This document shows positions 8,042 through 18,500 of a stretch of 64,000 nt of DNA, piece after piece; position 1 is the first letter of the stretch, and each line of letters begins with the position of its first letter. The position numbers were made by a program, and so were the translations under genes. Source of the DNA: Paracoccaceae bacterium. Lineage in GTDB: Bacteria; Pseudomonadota; Alphaproteobacteria; Rhodobacterales; Rhodobacteraceae. Location of the stretch: assembly GCA_021775315.1 (NCBI GenBank), contig JAJFIC010000052.1, forward strand, positions 1 through 64,000, in the 5' to 3' direction. The notes under the pieces are model-generated. The model saw only the letters and a program-made list of their open reading frames with translations, was not told the origin of the DNA and ran no database searches.

Positions 8042-11000
8042 ATGAGTAATAGCGACGACGCAGTTGAACAGAATGATACCGACATTGCAATTGTCGGCAT
8101 GGCGGCGCATTTGCCAGGCGCCCCATCGATCGAGGCGTTTTGGGATAATCTGTCATCAGGCATCAGTTCGATTTCAGAACTCGACAAAGAAGACCTGATC
8201 GCGGGTGGGGAATCCCCGGCGCGCTTGCATCACAAAAACTATGTGCCATTTTCAGCCTCGCTTGACGGGTTTGACATGTTTGACGCCGAGTTTTTTGGTT
8301 TTAGCCCGAAAGAGGCCGCGATCATGGACCCGCAGCACCGCCAGTTTCTGGAGGTTTCGTGGGAGGCGCTTGAAAATGCCGGGCATCCGCCGGAAAAATT
8401 TGACGGTCCCATCGGGGCATTTGGCGGCTGTGGTATGGGCAGCTATTTCTATTTCAACATCTGCTCGAACCCGGATTTGGTCGATGATGTTGGCATGTTC
8501 CTGTTGCGCCACACTGGCAACGATAAGGATTTTTTGACCACACGCCTAAGCCATGTGCTTGATTTGCGCGGCCCTAGCGTCAACGTGCAAACCGCCTGTT
8601 CGACGTCGCTTGTGGCGGCGCATTATGCGTGTCAGGCGCTGCTGGGCGGCGAATGCGATATGGCGCTTGCCGGTGGTGTGACCATCGAGTTGCCGCAAAA
8701 CCGGGGCTATGTTTATGAGGACGGTGAAATCCTGTCGCCTGACGGACAATGCCACGCCTTTGACCACCGCGCGCAAGGCACTGTGTTTGGCTCGGGCGCG
8801 GGTGTGGTCGTTCTGCGCCGCCTGTCAGATGCAATCCGTGATGGCGACCATATCTGGGGCGTCATCAAAGGCACAGCGATTAACAATGACGGGGCCGCAA
8901 AGGCCGGGTATCTGGCGCCTAGTGTCGACGGGCAAGCCGCCGCAATTAGTGAAGCACAGGCGCTTGCCGGGGTGGATGCGGGCAGCATTGACTATATTGA
9001 AAGCCACGGCACCGGCACGTTTCTGGGTGACCCGATTGAAGTTGCAGCGCTAAGTGCTGCCTTTCAGGAAACCACGGACAAGACTGGGTTTTGCCGTATC
9101 GGGTCGGTGAAAACCAATATCGGGCATTTGGATACGGCGGCGGGTGTTGCCGGTTTGATCAAAACCAGCCTCGCGCTTTATCATCGTCAAATCCCACCAA
9201 GTCTGGGGTTTGAAAAGGCCAATCCGGCGATTGATTTTGAAAACAGCCCGTTTCAGGTGAACACGCGTCTTACCGACTGGACCACTGATAACGGCCCACG
9301 CAGGGCCGGTGTCAACGCGCTTGGCGTCGGCGGCACCAACGCGCATGCGGTTTTGGAACAGGCCCCGGATCGTGCACCGTCCGAGGCATCCGACTGGCCT
9401 TACCACCTGTTGACGGTTTCCGGGCGCAACCGCGCCGCACTTGACGCAAATGCCGCCGCGTTGGCGGCCCATCTGCGAGCGCGTCCCGATCAGGCTTTGG
9501 CGGACGTTGCTTTTACCCTGAAAGAGGGGCGGCGTGCTTTTGAAAAGCGGCGGGTGCTGGTGGCACAGTCGCATGAACAGGCGGCAGCGCTGCTTGAAGG
9601 CAAAGACGCCCGTCGGATTTTTGACCATACACCCGCTGGCGTCGACCCTGATGTGGTGTTCATGTTCCCCGGTGGCGGGGCGCAATTCGTTGCTATGGCG
9701 CGCGACCTTTATGAAACCGAGCCTGTGTTTCAGGATTGGATGGATCGCGGGCTGGATATTCTGCAACCCCAACTTGACTACGACATTCGCGCGATCTGGC
9801 TGCCCACGGCGGGCGACGTTGACAAGGCAGAAGAACGCCTGAAACGACCGTCGGTACAATTGCCGCTGATCATGATTGTTGAATATGCTTTGGCGAAACT
9901 TTGGATGTCATGGGGCGTTCAACCGGCAGCTTTGATCGGTCATTCGATGGGCGAAAATACGGCGGCCTGTGTCGCTGGTGTGATGCGGTTTGAGGATTGT
10001 ATCGGGCTGGTTCTGCTGCGCGGGCGTCTGTTTGACACAATGCCCGCGGGTGGCATGCTAAGTGTGCCGATGTCGGTGGACGAACTGACACCCCTGATCG
10101 GTGATGAACTTGATATTGCAGGCCTGAATGCGCCTGAACTCACCGTCGTGTCCGGGCCGCAATCAGCACTGGATCGGCTTGAAAACCAGCTGGCTAAGCG
10201 TGACGTGGAATGCCACCGGATCGCGATTGATATCGCGGCGCATTCACGCATGTTGGATGCAATCCTCGACAGGTTCCGGGACTATCTGAAGGGCATTCAG
10301 CTAAGCCCGCCAAATATTCCTTTTGTGTCCAATACATCCGGCACCTGGATCACGGACAGCCAAGCGACTGATCCTGACTATTGGGTCGGCCATCTGCGTG
10401 GAGTTGTTCGATTTAGCGACGGTATCACCACGCTGGCGCAACAAAACACCGACCGGGTCTATATAGAGGTCGGTCCGGGCAAAGCCTTGGCGGCCCTCGT
10501 GCGAATGCATGGTGCGGTAGCCGGACAACAAGTCCTCAGTTCTTTGCGCCATCCAGATGAAGCGGTTGCAGATGATGTGTTCTTTCTGGAATCCCTTGGG
10601 CGATTGGCGGCCCTTGGTGTTGGTTTCGACTGGAGCCAGATCTGGGGCGAGGCGCGGCGCAATCGTGTGCCCCTGCCGACTTATGCGTTTCAACGATCCC
10701 GCTATTTCATTGAACCGGGCAATAGCGCCAATGTAGTGCAGGAACCGTTTTTGGAAAAGCTGACGGACCCCGCCGACTGGAGTTATCGCCCGGTCTGGAA
10801 ACCGCAATATGCCCGATGTGATCTGGATGTCAGCACCGATCTTACCCTTGCAGAGCGTCACACTTGGCTGATCTTGGTGGATGACGACGGCTTGGGTGCC
10901 AAGGTTGCCGCAAAATTGCGCGGGGCCGGGCATAAAGTTGTGGAATTGGGAACCGGCGACAGGTTCAGCGTTGAAGGTGACGACAGGTTCGTGATTGCCC

Positions 11001-14000
11001 CGGAAAGAGGTCGCGAAGGCTATGATCAACTACTTCAAAATCTGGTTGCGCAAGGCATCGTGCCCGACCGGATCGTCAGTTTTTGGCTGGCAGCACAGCA
11101 CGAAAAATTCCGGCCTGGCAGTTCGTTGTTTCACCAAAATCTTGAGCAAGGGTTTTATAGCTTGTTGTTCTTGGCGCAGACGATCAGCGACGAGAACCTG
11201 CCAATGCCCTTGCATATCACCGCGGTGACCAATGGTGCTGTTCAGGTGCGAAACGAAGGTTTGCCTTATCCCGAAAAGTCCACAATTTTGGGCCCGATCA
11301 GGGTTATTCCAAAGGAATTTCCGGCTGTCACGGCGTCCCTGTTGGACGTGCGAATTCCTGAGGCCGCGCCGAAACGGATATTCCGCAAGGGCGACGAAAC
11401 TGAACAGGCAATGTATGCGCGTCTGGTGGATCAGGTGCTGGAAGAATTGATAGCCGAGCCGGGAAACCTTGTGGCCGCTCTGCGAGGTGAGAAACGGTTT
11501 GAAGCTGGCGTCGCTGCGAATACGCGACCCGCTGATGAAGCTGATCAGACGCCAGCCTACCGCGAAAATGGTGTCTATTTCATCACCGGCGGTCTGGGCG
11601 GTATAGGCCTGACATTGGCGGAAGAGATGATAAATCAAGCCAACGCCAAGGTCGCGCTGCTTTCCCGCACCGATATGCCTGATCGTGCGGATTGGCCCAA
11701 ATACCTGCGCGCGCATGGCCCAGGTGACAGAATTTCTGCTTCTATTCAATCGGTTAAGCGGCTGGAAAAAATGGGTGGCGAGATCATGATCGTCACGGGC
11801 GATGTCTGCAACCTTACGCAAATGCGCCAGATTGTTGCGACTGTGCAGGACAAGTTCGGTACGATCAACGGTGTTGTGCATGCGGCCGGCGTTATTGACG
11901 ACGGACCACTTTTGGCGAAATCCCCGGCCTCGGTCGAAGGGGTGTTCACGCCGAAAATTCACGGCACGCAGGTTTTGCATGACATTTTCCCGGACGGTTT
12001 GCTTGACTGGATGGTTTTGTTTTCCTCAACCAGCACCGTGATCGCAGCCGCGGGGCAGGTCGATTATGTCGCCGCAAACGAATACCTAAATGCCTACGCC
12101 CAAAGCCGCAGTGGCGACAAGACACAGGTGTTGGCGCTTAACTGGGGCATCTGGAACACGGTTGGCATGGCGGCCCGCGTCGCCAATAGTCGAAATGGCG
12201 ACGCGCCATCGGTGGAGCCTGAAAAAACCGCGCAACCGCTGCTGGATTTGAAAACCTTTGATGCTGCGGGCAACAGGGTATTCAGTTCGGAATTCTCCGG
12301 CACGGACCAATGGGTTCTGAACGATCACCGGACCAGTGCCGGGGCCGCAATTTTGCCCGGAACGGCCTATCTTGAACTGGCTGCCGAGGCGCTGAAATCC
12401 CAAGGCGAGGCGGATGGATATGAAATCCGTGATCTGCTTTTCCTCAGGCCCTTTCAGGTCGACGGCAATGCGCCCGGAAAAATGCGGCTGAAACTGACCA
12501 GAAGCGATGAAGGGTATGATTTTACCGTCAGTAGTGGCCTAGTCAAAGACGGCCGGGACGGTTTTGTTCTGAACGCGCAGGCAAGGCTGGGACTTGGCGG
12601 TTGCCCGACCACGTCAAAGATCGATATCGCGGTGATCAAGGATCGTTGTGGGCCTGCGGATAGTGCCCAAACCCCCGACGGGTTGCGCTCCCCGCAAGAG
12701 GCGCACTTGACCTTTGGCCCACGCTGGCGGGTTCTGCGCGAGCGGGCCTATGGACAAAACGAAGGCCTTGCGCGCCTTGCCCTACCGCTGGGATTGCGCG
12801 GTGATTTAGGCGACGGATATATCCTGCATCCAGCCTTGCTTGATCTGGCGACCGGTTGGGCAATGGGGTTGATTGAGGGCTACCAGCCGACCAGTTTGTG
12901 GGTTCCGATGTCCTATCGCCAGGTGCGGGTTCACAAGGCCTTGCCTATTGAAATTTTTAGCTGGGCGCGGCGATGCAAATCCAACAATATTGATAGCAAC
13001 ATTGCCGATTTTGACGTCACGATCTGCGACAGCGATGGCAATGTTTGCGTTGAGGTCGAGGGCTTTTCGATCAAGCGGCTTGATCGCGCTGACGGACTGT
13101 CGCAAGTTCCGCGCCCGCGCAGTGGAGAAATCGAGTTTCTGGATGACCAGACCAAAACGGCCCCGCTGACTGCCGCCGAAGAGCGTTTTCAGTACACGCT
13201 GTCGCAAGGTATCGAACCCGGCGAAGGCGCCCGTGCGTTCGCAAAGGCTTTGGCGACGGGTTTGCCGCAAGTGTTTGTTTCCTCTTTAGATTTACCGGGG
13301 CTGGTGCAGCAATCTGACGCCCAAAAACCTATTGGAGAAGGCACGGCGCAGCGGTTTCAGCGCCCGGAACTCGACAGCGATTACATTGCGCCGGAAAATG
13401 ATTTTGAACGCACGTTGGCCGGGTTCTGGCAGGATTTGCTGGGCGTGGAAAAAGTCGGAATCGCAGATAATTTCTTTGATCTTGGCGGCCATTCCCTGAT
13501 TGCGGTGCGCTTGTTTGCCATGGTGAAAAAGGCCTACCGGGTTGAATTCCCGATCTCGGTTCTGTTTGAAGCGCCAACAATTGCCAGATGTGCGGCGATG
13601 ATTGCCGCCAAAGTTGGCCCGCCTGTCAATGGCAAATCAGCAGAATTGAGCGCTGAACAAAGCCCGCCGACGCGCAGGTTTACCCATGCCGTGGCCATGC
13701 ACGAAGGCGAGGCCGGGGCCAAAACGCCGTTCTTTCTGGTTGCGGGCATGTTTGGCAACGTACTGAATTTGCGGCATCTGGCGCACTTGATCGGTGTCGA
13801 TCGCCCCTTTTTCGGATTGCAGGCGCGTGGGCTTTATGGGGATCAAAAACCGCATAACTCGCTGACAGAAGCCGCGGCAGATTACATCGCTGAAATCCGG
13901 GTCATTCAACCCAAGGGACCCTATCTTTTGGGTGGATTTTCAGGTGGTGGTATCACTGCCTTTGAAATTGCCCGCCAGCTAGAACAAGCCGGTGAACAGG

Positions 14001-14557
14001 TCGCGCTGCTGGCAATGCTCGACACGCCACTGCCTGTGCGTCCGCCTTTGACCTTGTCGGACCGGATGGTGATGAAGTGGCAGGATCTGAAACGTAAGGG
14101 GCCAAAATACGGCTTGGAATGGATCACCAACCGCATTCGTTGGGAGGTCGCTAAACGCAGACCAGAAAAGGCCGAAACCGGTCAGACGCCCGATCACAGT
14201 TTTCACAATGATGAGATCGAGGCCGCGTTCCTGACCTCTGTCGCGAACTATTCAATGCAGCCTTGGACCGGTCATCTGGAGATGTTCCGCCCACCGCAAA
14301 TCGGTTATTGGCACGTCACAAACGGACGCCTGGTCGACAGTCAACGGGCGTATTTGATGCACGATAATGGTTGGGGCCGTTTTGTGCCCGAAATCAGCGT
14401 TCACGAAATACCGGGGGATCACGATTCCATGGTTTTGGAACCGAATGTCCGCGTTCTTGCGGCCAAACTGCGCGAAGCAATCCAACGGGTCGAAGATGCC
14501 TCGGACCTGCAAATGACCAAAAGCAAAAACTGGCCCTTCGATCAGGCGGCGGAATAA
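8042..14557 (+). CDS. Type I polyketide synthase, KS-AT-KR-DH-ACP-TE
   Basis: This 2171-residue single module starts at the ATG directly after a TTG. The ketosynthase has C186 (TACSTSL), H322 (ESHGTG) and H362 (NIGHL). The acyltransferase has S635 in GHSMGEN and AAHS at the specificity loop. The ketoreductase has GGLGGIG near 1182 and catalytic Y1342/N1346. A dehydratase-type double hotdog follows, with H1429 and D1601. The ACP carries S1818 in DLGGHSL. The thioesterase has S1967 (GFSGG) and H2127. All catalytic residues are present, although the DH H-to-P spacing is one residue longer than usual. With no loading or enoylreductase domain, it would add one reduced, dehydrated ketide or act iteratively. 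It is 3 nt from the next gene, inside a polysaccharide locus. Confidence 0.9.
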   Translation: MSNSDDAVEQNDTDIAIVGMAAHLPGAPSIEAFWDNLSSGISSISELDKEDLIAGGESPARLHHKNYVPFSASLDGFDMFDAEFFGFSPKEAAIMDPQHRQFLEVSWEALENAGHPPEKFDGPIGAFGGCGMGSYFYFNICSNPDLVDDVGMFLLRHTGNDKDFLTTRLSHVLDLRGPSVNVQTACSTSLVAAHYACQALLGGECDMALAGGVTIELPQNRGYVYEDGEILSPDGQCHAFDHRAQGTVFGSGAGVVVLRRLSDAIRDGDHIWGVIKGTAINNDGAAKAGYLAPSVDGQAAAISEAQALAGVDAGSIDYIESHGTGTFLGDPIEVAALSAAFQETTDKTGFCRIGSVKTNIGHLDTAAGVAGLIKTSLALYHRQIPPSLGFEKANPAIDFENSPFQVNTRLTDWTTDNGPRRAGVNALGVGGTNAHAVLEQAPDRAPSEASDWPYHLLTVSGRNRAALDANAAALAAHLRARPDQALADVAFTLKEGRRAFEKRRVLVAQSHEQAAALLEGKDARRIFDHTPAGVDPDVVFMFPGGGAQFVAMARDLYETEPVFQDWMDRGLDILQPQLDYDIRAIWLPTAGDVDKAEERLKRPSVQLPLIMIVEYALAKLWMSWGVQPAALIGHSMGENTAACVAGVMRFEDCIGLVLLRGRLFDTMPAGGMLSVPMSVDELTPLIGDELDIAGLNAPELTVVSGPQSALDRLENQLAKRDVECHRIAIDIAAHSRMLDAILDRFRDYLKGIQLSPPNIPFVSNTSGTWITDSQATDPDYWVGHLRGVVRFSDGITTLAQQNTDRVYIEVGPGKALAALVRMHGAVAGQQVLSSLRHPDEAVADDVFFLESLGRLAALGVGFDWSQIWGEARRNRVPLPTYAFQRSRYFIEPGNSANVVQEPFLEKLTDPADWSYRPVWKPQYARCDLDVSTDLTLAERHTWLILVDDDGLGAKVAAKLRGAGHKVVELGTGDRFSVEGDDRFVIAPERGREGYDQLLQNLVAQGIVPDRIVSFWLAAQHEKFRPGSSLFHQNLEQGFYSLLFLAQTISDENLPMPLHITAVTNGAVQVRNEGLPYPEKSTILGPIRVIPKEFPAVTASLLDVRIPEAAPKRIFRKGDETEQAMYARLVDQVLEELIAEPGNLVAALRGEKRFEAGVAANTRPADEADQTPAYRENGVYFITGGLGGIGLTLAEEMINQANAKVALLSRTDMPDRADWPKYLRAHGPGDRISASIQSVKRLEKMGGEIMIVTGDVCNLTQMRQIVATVQDKFGTINGVVHAAGVIDDGPLLAKSPASVEGVFTPKIHGTQVLHDIFPDGLLDWMVLFSSTSTVIAAAGQVDYVAANEYLNAYAQSRSGDKTQVLALNWGIWNTVGMAARVANSRNGDAPSVEPEKTAQPLLDLKTFDAAGNRVFSSEFSGTDQWVLNDHRTSAGAAILPGTAYLELAAEALKSQGEADGYEIRDLLFLRPFQVDGNAPGKMRLKLTRSDEGYDFTVSSGLVKDGRDGFVLNAQARLGLGGCPTTSKIDIAVIKDRCGPADSAQTPDGLRSPQEAHLTFGPRWRVLRERAYGQNEGLARLALPLGLRGDLGDGYILHPALLDLATGWAMGLIEGYQPTSLWVPMSYRQVRVHKALPIEIFSWARRCKSNNIDSNIADFDVTICDSDGNVCVEVEGFSIKRLDRADGLSQVPRPRSGEIEFLDDQTKTAPLTAAEERFQYTLSQGIEPGEGARAFAKALATGLPQVFVSSLDLPGLVQQSDAQKPIGEGTAQRFQRPELDSDYIAPENDFERTLAGFWQDLLGVEKVGIADNFFDLGGHSLIAVRLFAMVKKAYRVEFPISVLFEAPTIARCAAMIAAKVGPPVNGKSAELSAEQSPPTRRFTHAVAMHEGEAGAKTPFFLVAGMFGNVLNLRHLAHLIGVDRPFFGLQARGLYGDQKPHNSLTEAAADYIAEIRVIQPKGPYLLGGFSGGGITAFEIARQLEQAGEQVALLAMLDTPLPVRPPLTLSDRMVMKWQDLKRKGPKYGLEWITNRIRWEVAKRRPEKAETGQTPDHSFHNDEIEAAFLTSVANYSMQPWTGHLEMFRPPQIGYWHVTNGRLVDSQRAYLMHDNGWGRFVPEISVHEIPGDHDSMVLEPNVRVLAAKLREAIQRVEDASDLQMTKSKNWPFDQAAE

Positions 14558-14560
14558 ATC

Positions 14561-15586
14561 ATGACTGAACCACGCCTGTTAACCATAATTCTGAACTACC
14601 AGACGGCTGAAATGACGCTGCAATCGCTGGCGGCCACAGTTGCGGAGATGAAAGGGATTTCCGGGGAAATCCTTGTGGTGGATAATTTTTCTGGCGATGG
14701 ATCTTTTGAGGCCATAGGTGCCGATATTGCGTCGCGCGGCTGGGGCAAAGACGGCCGTGTTCGGGTGATGCAGGCCGGTCGAAATGGTGGATTTGGGGCT
14801 GGCAACAACTTTGGTATCCGGGCCGGGCTTTCAGATGGCCAAAATCCCGATTTCGTCTATATCCTGAATTCAGACGCCTTTCCTGATCGCGACGCTATCC
14901 GGCTTTTGTTGGCGCGGATGGTGGCCGAACCTGAACTTGGCATGGCGGGGTCCTACATCCACGGGCCGGACGGCACCCCACACCAAACCGCGTTTCGATT
15001 CCCGTCAATCGCCAGCGAATTTGAAGGGGCGGCGCGTTTTGGCCCGATCAGCCGCCTGTTGCGAAACTCAATCGTGCCGTTGCCCTTGCCTCAGCAGGCA
15101 TGTCGGGTTGATTGGCTGGCTGGCGCGAGCGTGATGATGCGGCAGAAAATGCTGGATCAGATCGGCCTGTTTGACGAAAATTATTTCCTGTATTTCGAGG
15201 AAACTGACCTGTGTCTGCGGGCGCAAAAGGCCGGTTGGCCGACGCTTTATCTGCGCGAAAGCGCTGTCACCCATATCAGTGGTGCGTCAACCGGGATCAA
15301 GAAATGGACCCGTGTGCCGCAATATTGGTTTGACTCGCGACACTATTATTTCAGCAAAAACCACGGTGCCAGATATGCCGCTTTTGCGACTGTGGCCCAT
15401 CTTGCGGGCGGTCTGCTGTGGCGTCTGCGCATGGTGATTGAGCGCAAGCCGCGCGTTGATCCGCCGCATTTTCTGGCGGACCTTATGCGCCACGCATTGT
15501 CACGTGCTAGGCGTCGGAATGTGCAACCACCTGACAATTATATCCTTGAAAACACTGCTAAAACACCTGATCGGAGGCAAGCATGA
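14561..15586 (+). CDS. Family 2 glycosyltransferase (rhamnosyltransferase-like)
   Basis: This 341-residue GT2 enzyme has TIILNYQ at the N-terminus, VVDNFSGDGS, GGFGAGNNFGIR and FVYILNSDAFPD, where NSDA stands at the metal-binding position. DWLAGASVMMR and YFEETDLCLRAQKAGW form the acceptor and catalytic region. These blocks resemble WbbL/RfbN-like rhamnosyltransferases. It lies 3 nt after the polyketide synthase, and its stop overlaps the start of the peptide synthetase (ATGA). It is therefore translated as part of the PKS/NRPS cassette. That position suggests glycosylation of the assembly-line product or attachment of that product to sugar, but this is inference. Confidence 0.85.
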   Translation: MTEPRLLTIILNYQTAEMTLQSLAATVAEMKGISGEILVVDNFSGDGSFEAIGADIASRGWGKDGRVRVMQAGRNGGFGAGNNFGIRAGLSDGQNPDFVYILNSDAFPDRDAIRLLLARMVAEPELGMAGSYIHGPDGTPHQTAFRFPSIASEFEGAARFGPISRLLRNSIVPLPLPQQACRVDWLAGASVMMRQKMLDQIGLFDENYFLYFEETDLCLRAQKAGWPTLYLRESAVTHISGASTGIKKWTRVPQYWFDSRHYYFSKNHGARYAAFATVAHLAGGLLWRLRMVIERKPRVDPPHFLADLMRHALSRARRRNVQPPDNYILENTAKTPDRRQA

Positions 15587-18500
15587 AACCGTTTTCTACT
15601 GTTATCATCGGCAATGAATCCCTGTTGGTTCAATGCAGCGAAATTTTGCTGGACCGGGGTCATACGATCACGGCCATTGTCACCCAGAACGACAAAATCG
15701 GGAAATGGGCCAGCGGCAAGGGTTTGCGGCTGATTGATCAGGGTCAAGATTTGGTTGAATGTCTGGACGGCTTGGGTTTTGACTGGGTGCTAAGCATTGC
15801 GAACCTGCAAGTGTTGCCGCAAGCCGTGCTTGATATGGCAAATCAGGGCGCGGTGAATTTTCATGACGGGCCTTTGCCGTCTTATGCGGGCCTGAACGCG
15901 CCCGTCTGGGCTTTGCTGAACGGTGAGAAACGCCACGGCGTGACATGGCATTTGATTGAAAACGGCATCGACAAGGGCGACATTCTGGAACAGCGGATGT
16001 TCGACCTGTCCAAGGCGGAAACGGCGCTGACGCTCAACAGTAAGTGCTTTGAGGCTGCTATAGATAGCTTTCCCGCCTTGCTGTCCTCGCTAGAGGCAGG
16101 TGCATCGACGCGGGTCAGGCAAAACCTGCTGCAACGCAGCTATTTTGGCCGTGATGATCGACCCGAAGGTGCAGGTTTGTTGGATTTCTATGGCGATGCT
16201 GCTGGTGTGGTCACTCTTGTCAATGCCTTGGATCACGGCACCTATCTGAACCCGATTTGCAGTGCGAAAGTTGCTTTGGGCGACACTGTATTATTCGTTG
16301 GCTCGGCTGAGCTGGCGGGGCCTGCAATGGATGCCGCACCGGGAACGGTGCTTGAGATCAGTGACAGCTCGTTTGTGGTCGCTACCGGCTCTGTTCCGGT
16401 TAGGCTGGGCCAATTGCGGGATGTTTCCGGGGCCGATTTGCACGCGTCTGAGGTAATGCAAGCAGGTGATATCATCCCGGTCTTGGTTCCGGCCAAGGTT
16501 GCGAAATTGCATCAGGCGTTGAAGACAGCCGGTTCAAGCGAAGGGTTTTGGCGCAAACGTTTGTCAGCTCTCAAAACCACTGACTGCCTGCTGGCCGAAA
16601 AGCCTGAGGGGCCGAGCGCGTACAAAACACGTAAATTCACGCGACCTGAAGGTTTGTCCGACCGCCAGATGATGCAGGCCTACAGTGTTTTTGTGGGCCG
16701 AATGGGCGGTGTGCGCACGCATGATCTTGCCTTTAGCATGTCTGAAAACACGTCCGATTTTCCCGCGCAGTTCATTTGCGACTGGGTTCCGGTGCGGCTT
16801 GATGCGCGTGACGCTGCGGCCAGTTACACCGCGCTTGCGGCTGTTTTTGAACGCGCTTTGGAACGTGCTGAGGCGGCCGGTCTTTACCCGGCTGATCTGA
16901 TCACACGGGATCCCGCAATTGACGTTCTGAAAACGCCCGATTTCGGTCTGGCGGTTGGGGATGCGCCTACGGCCATCACCGGAACCTGCATGACGTTATG
17001 TATTTCGGGGGCTGACAGTTCGATTTGTTACGATGCCTCGCGCCTGTCCGAACAAGCGGTCGATGTTTTGCTGGCGCGGTTTGACCTGCTGATGCAATCC
17101 GTCGCCTCGGGTGAGGCTGCTGAAACACGATTTGATGACCTGCCGATGCTGCCGAAGGCGGAACGTGACGCGGTTGTGCACGGCTTCAACGAGACAGACC
17201 GGAAATATGACGACAAAAGCTGTGTGCATCAGTTCTTTGAGGCACAGGTCGCAAAGACCCCGGATGCAACCGCTGTGGTTTTTGAGGATGAAACGCTTAG
17301 TTACCACGAACTAAACGCACGCGCCAATCAGGTCGCCCATGTTTTGCAGGCGATGGGTGTTAGCGCGGGTCAATTGATCGGGCTTTACACCGAACGCTCG
17401 CTTGATCTTTTGATCGGGGCGCTGGCGATACAAAAAGCAGGGGGCGCCTATGTGCCGCTTGACCCGTCTTATCCTCAATCCCGGCTGGCGCATTACATCA
17501 ATGATAGCCGGCTTGCGGTGATCGTTACCCAATCCGGTTTGTCCGGGGATTTGCCCACGCATTCCGCCGCCTTGCTGGAAATCGACACGGATCAGCGCGT
17601 AAATGCTGCGTCCGAAACGAACCCTGACAGCGGTGTCACCTCGGGTGATCTGGCTTACATGATTTACACCTCGGGATCGACCGGCACCCCCAAAGGCGTC
17701 ATGGTCGAACATAAAAACGTGTCGAATTTCTTTACCGGAATGGACGAAAGGATCGACCACAACCCGCCGGGTGTCTGGCTGGCGGTCACCAGCTTGTCTT
17801 TTGACATTTCCGTGCTGGAGCTGTTTTACACATTGGCCCGTGGCTTCAAACTGGTGATTGCCAGCGATCAAAGCCGGGTCGTCATGTCTGATACCGTGGT
17901 TTCGATAAGCGAACAACCGATGGAATTCAGCCTGTATTTCTGGGGTAATGACGATGGCGTCGGCCCGAAAAAGTACGAATTGCTGTTGGAGGCCGCGAAA
18001 TTCGCCGATGAAAACGGGTTCTGCGCCGTCTGGACGCCCGAGCGGCATTTTCATGCTTTCGGCGGACCTTATCCAAACCCTGCGATAACCGGGGCTGCGG
18101 TTGCGGCGGTAACGAAAAACCTTGCGGTGCGGTCAGGCTCTTGCGTTGCACCGTTGCATCATACCGCACGTATCGCCGAAGAATGGGCGGTCATCGACAA
18201 TCTGACCAACGGGCGCACGGGGCTTGGCATCGCTTCGGGCTGGCAGCCGGATGATTTCGTGTTGCGACCAGAAAATACGCCACCCAACAATAAACCCGCA
18301 ATGTTTCAGGCAATCAAAGATTTGCGCAAACTTTGGCGTGGTGAAGCGGTCGAGTTTCCGACGCAATCGGGCAAACCGTTTGCTGTTGTGACACAACCGC
18401 GACCCGTGTCCAAAGAACTGCCAATCTGGGTCACGATCGCGGGCAACCCTGAGACATGGCGCGAAGCAGGTGAGATTGGTGCCAATGTTCTGACCCATCT

